Assembly: GCF_019613795.1 (NCBI RefSeq)
Contig: NZ_CP080429.1
Coordinates: forward strand, 835,501 to 899,500
Source of the DNA: Flavobacterium litorale
GTDB lineage: Bacteria > Bacteroidota > Bacteroidia > Flavobacteriales > Flavobacteriaceae
Reading direction: 5' to 3'
DNA length: 64,000 nt
Positions 62,596 to 64,000 of this stretch are shown piece after piece. The stretch's first letter is position 1. Each line of letters begins with the position of its first letter. Position numbers and translations under genes: made by a program. Under the pieces are notes generated by a model. That model was not told the origin of the DNA, searched no databases, and was given only the letters and a program-made list of their open reading frames with translations.

Positions 62596-63604
62596 GGCAT
62601 TATTAATTACAGGAGGTGCAGGTTTTATAGGCGCAAACTTTGTAGTACATTTTTTAGCAAACAACCCCGATTATTTTGTAGTAAACCTCGATTTGCTTAC
62701 TTATGCTGGTACACTAGATAACCTGACTGAAGTAGAGGGCAACCCCAACTACAAATTTGTACAAGGCGATATTTGCGATAAAGCATTAGTAGCAAAATTA
62801 TTTGCAACGCACAATTTTAAAGGCGTTATACACTTTGCTGCCGAGTCGCACGTAGATAATTCCATCTCAGGACCCGAAGCCTTTATGCAAACCAACGTAA
62901 TGGGTACCTTTACCCTGCTGGAAACGGCAAGGCAACACTGGATGAGTGCACCCAATACCTACAAAACAGGGTACGAGCTGTGTCGTTTCCACCACATCTC
63001 TACCGATGAGGTATACGGTACGCTTGGCGCAGAAGGACTTTTTACTGAAGAAACACCCTATGCACCCAATAGCCCATACAGTGCCTCAAAAGCAGCGTCG
63101 GATATGGTAGTGCGTAGCTATTTCCATACCTATGGGATGAATGTAGTAACCACCAACTGCTCCAACAACTACGGACCAAAACAACATAATGAAAAACTCA
63201 TACCTACCATTATACGCAAAGCCGTAGCGGGAGAGAATATTCCCATTTATGGCGATGGGCAAAATGTGCGCGATTGGCTGTACGTAACCGACCATTGTAC
63301 AGGAATTGAATTAGCCTATAAAAACGGTAAGGCAGGCGAAACCTATAATATAGGCGGACGTAATGAGCGAAACAATTTATATATTGCCAACACAATATGC
63401 GAATTGCTAGACGGTATGTACCCTAAAAAAGATGGTAGCTACAAAGACCAAATTACTTTTGTGACTGACAGACCGGGGCACGATTTGCGTTACGCCATTG
63501 ATGCCAACAAAATAGAAAGTGAATTGGGCTGGAAAGCCGATGAAAATTTTGAAACAGGAATTGTAAAAACCATACAATGGTATTTGCACAAACTAACCAA
63601 ATAG
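62588..63604 (+). CDS. rfbB: dTDP-glucose 4,6-dehydratase
   Basis: The 338-residue enzyme has an N-terminal Rossmann motif ([20 protein letters not shown]), [10 protein letters not shown], and the catalytic YSASK in [20 protein letters not shown], then [20 protein letters not shown]. It makes dTDP-4-keto-6-deoxyglucose for rhamnose and other deoxysugars. It overlaps the Wzz-like gene and is followed by rfbA after 1 base. Confidence 0.95.
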   Translation: MNKALLITGGAGFIGANFVVHFLANNPDYFVVNLDLLTYAGTLDNLTEVEGNPNYKFVQGDICDKALVAKLFATHNFKGVIHFAAESHVDNSISGPEAFMQTNVMGTFTLLETARQHWMSAPNTYKTGYELCRFHHISTDEVYGTLGAEGLFTEETPYAPNSPYSASKAASDMVVRSYFHTYGMNVVTTNCSNNYGPKQHNEKLIPTIIRKAVAGENIPIYGDGQNVRDWLYVTDHCTGIELAYKNGKAGETYNIGGRNERNNLYIANTICELLDGMYPKKDGSYKDQITFVTDRPGHDLRYAIDANKIESELGWKADENFETGIVKTIQWYLHKLTK

Positions 63605-63605
63605 T

Positions 63606-64000
63606 ATGAAAGGAATAATACTAGCAGGAGGTTCGGGTACAAGGCTGCACCCCCTTACGCTTGCCGTAAGTAAGCAACTTATGCCCATTTACGATAAGCC
63701 CATGATTTACTATCCGTTATCTACCCTAATGTGGGCAGGTATTAAGGAAATATTAATTATATCCACCCCGCACGATTTACCACTGTTTCGTCACCTACTA
63801 GGCGACGGTAGCACATTAGGCTGCCGTTTTGAGTATGCCGTACAAGAAGAACCCAACGGTTTGGCTGAAGCCTTTATTATAGGTAAAGAATTTGTAGGTA
63901 ACGATAAGGTAGCCCTAATACTAGGCGATAATATTTTTTACGGTACAGGGCTTGCCGATTTATTACAATCCAACAACAACCCAGATGGCGGTATTATATA
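63606..64000 (+). CDS. rfbA: Glucose-1-phosphate thymidylyltransferase, N-terminal part
   Basis: Only the first 131 codons are in the window; the frame is cut by the right edge. The start [20 protein letters not shown] carries the nucleotidyltransferase signature, followed by [20 protein letters not shown] and [10 protein letters not shown]. It activates glucose 1-phosphate to dTDP-glucose, the substrate of RfbB. It continues the dTDP-sugar operon started upstream. Confidence 0.93.
   Translation, partial: MKGIILAGGSGTRLHPLTLAVSKQLMPIYDKPMIYYPLSTLMWAGIKEILIISTPHDLPLFRHLLGDGSTLGCRFEYAVQEEPNGLAEAFIIGKEFVGNDKVALILGDNIFYGTGLADLLQSNNNPDGGII

Overview
The window looks like a chromosomal segment of a flavobacterium-like member of the Bacteroidota. 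The evidence is low GC, TAnnTTTG-type -7 promoter boxes (several with a TTG about 18-20 bases upstream), almost no Shine-Dalgarno sequences, and families typical of that phylum: HmuY, DUF4175, DUF4837, head-GIN proteins, Wzz-like protein beside dTDP-sugar genes, and four-helix-bundle proteins. Gene content is mostly core. No rRNA, CRISPR array, intact insertion sequence or prophage is visible. There is one tRNA (Cys).

Layout. 0-4.6 kb: a haem uptake locus (HemS-like gene cut by the left edge, convergent with an HmuY lipoprotein and a TonB-dependent receptor), separated by an array of iterated palindromic repeats. 4.8-9.7 kb: a suf Fe-S assembly operon (sufA-sufB-sufC-sufD, minus strand) interrupted by two four-helix-bundle genes, each flanked by imperfect inverted repeats. 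9.8-15 kb: metallo-hydrolase, subtilisin-like lipoprotein, a duplicated decayed segment and an M1 aminopeptidase. 15-21 kb: S24 repressor, rnpA, S41 protease, kup, and a tandem OmpA protein. 21-25.6 kb: pgk, a MltD-like lytic transglycosylase, DUF4837 and an ElaA-like acetyltransferase on the minus strand. 25.6-26.6 kb: a repeat nest holding a GIY-YIG gene. 26.6-32 kb: holB-like gene, DoxX, PIF1-type helicase, and a LysR/quinone-reductase divergent pair. 32-40 kb: OmpH-like lipoprotein, methyltransferase, small lipoprotein, mnmG, ybeY and DUF4175.

40-51 kb: gltX, an SPFH protein, a YtxH/holin-like envelope operon, glnS, folB, tRNA-Cys, LysE, two head-GIN paralogues and rnr. 51.6-52.3 kb: a very AT-rich gene-free stretch. 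52.3-54.2 kb: rpiB, then a small accessory island (RelE/ParE-type toxin-antitoxin pair and a class III cyclase-like protein). 54.3-59.8 kb: tex, tatA, M23 peptidase, SdpI-like protein and a GH3-family enzyme. 59.9-64 kb: a DUF6909-like protein with a nucleosidase-like C-terminus, then the start of a surface-polysaccharide operon (Wzz-like protein, rfbB, rfbA cut by the right edge).

The most striking signal is four copies of the ParB centromere site parS around mnmG (34.4 and 36.3-36.4 kb). One is exactly the Bacillus consensus read on the other strand, and two supply coding sequence to gene ends. This places the window in an origin-proximal chromosome-segregation domain. The AT-rich stretch 15 kb away, where gene orientation becomes mostly divergent, is worth testing as an origin. 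Other points of interest are the modular four-helix-bundle insertions in the suf operon, repeat units that carry a duplicated terminator, promoters that sit almost on the start codon, and the cyclase-like orphan.
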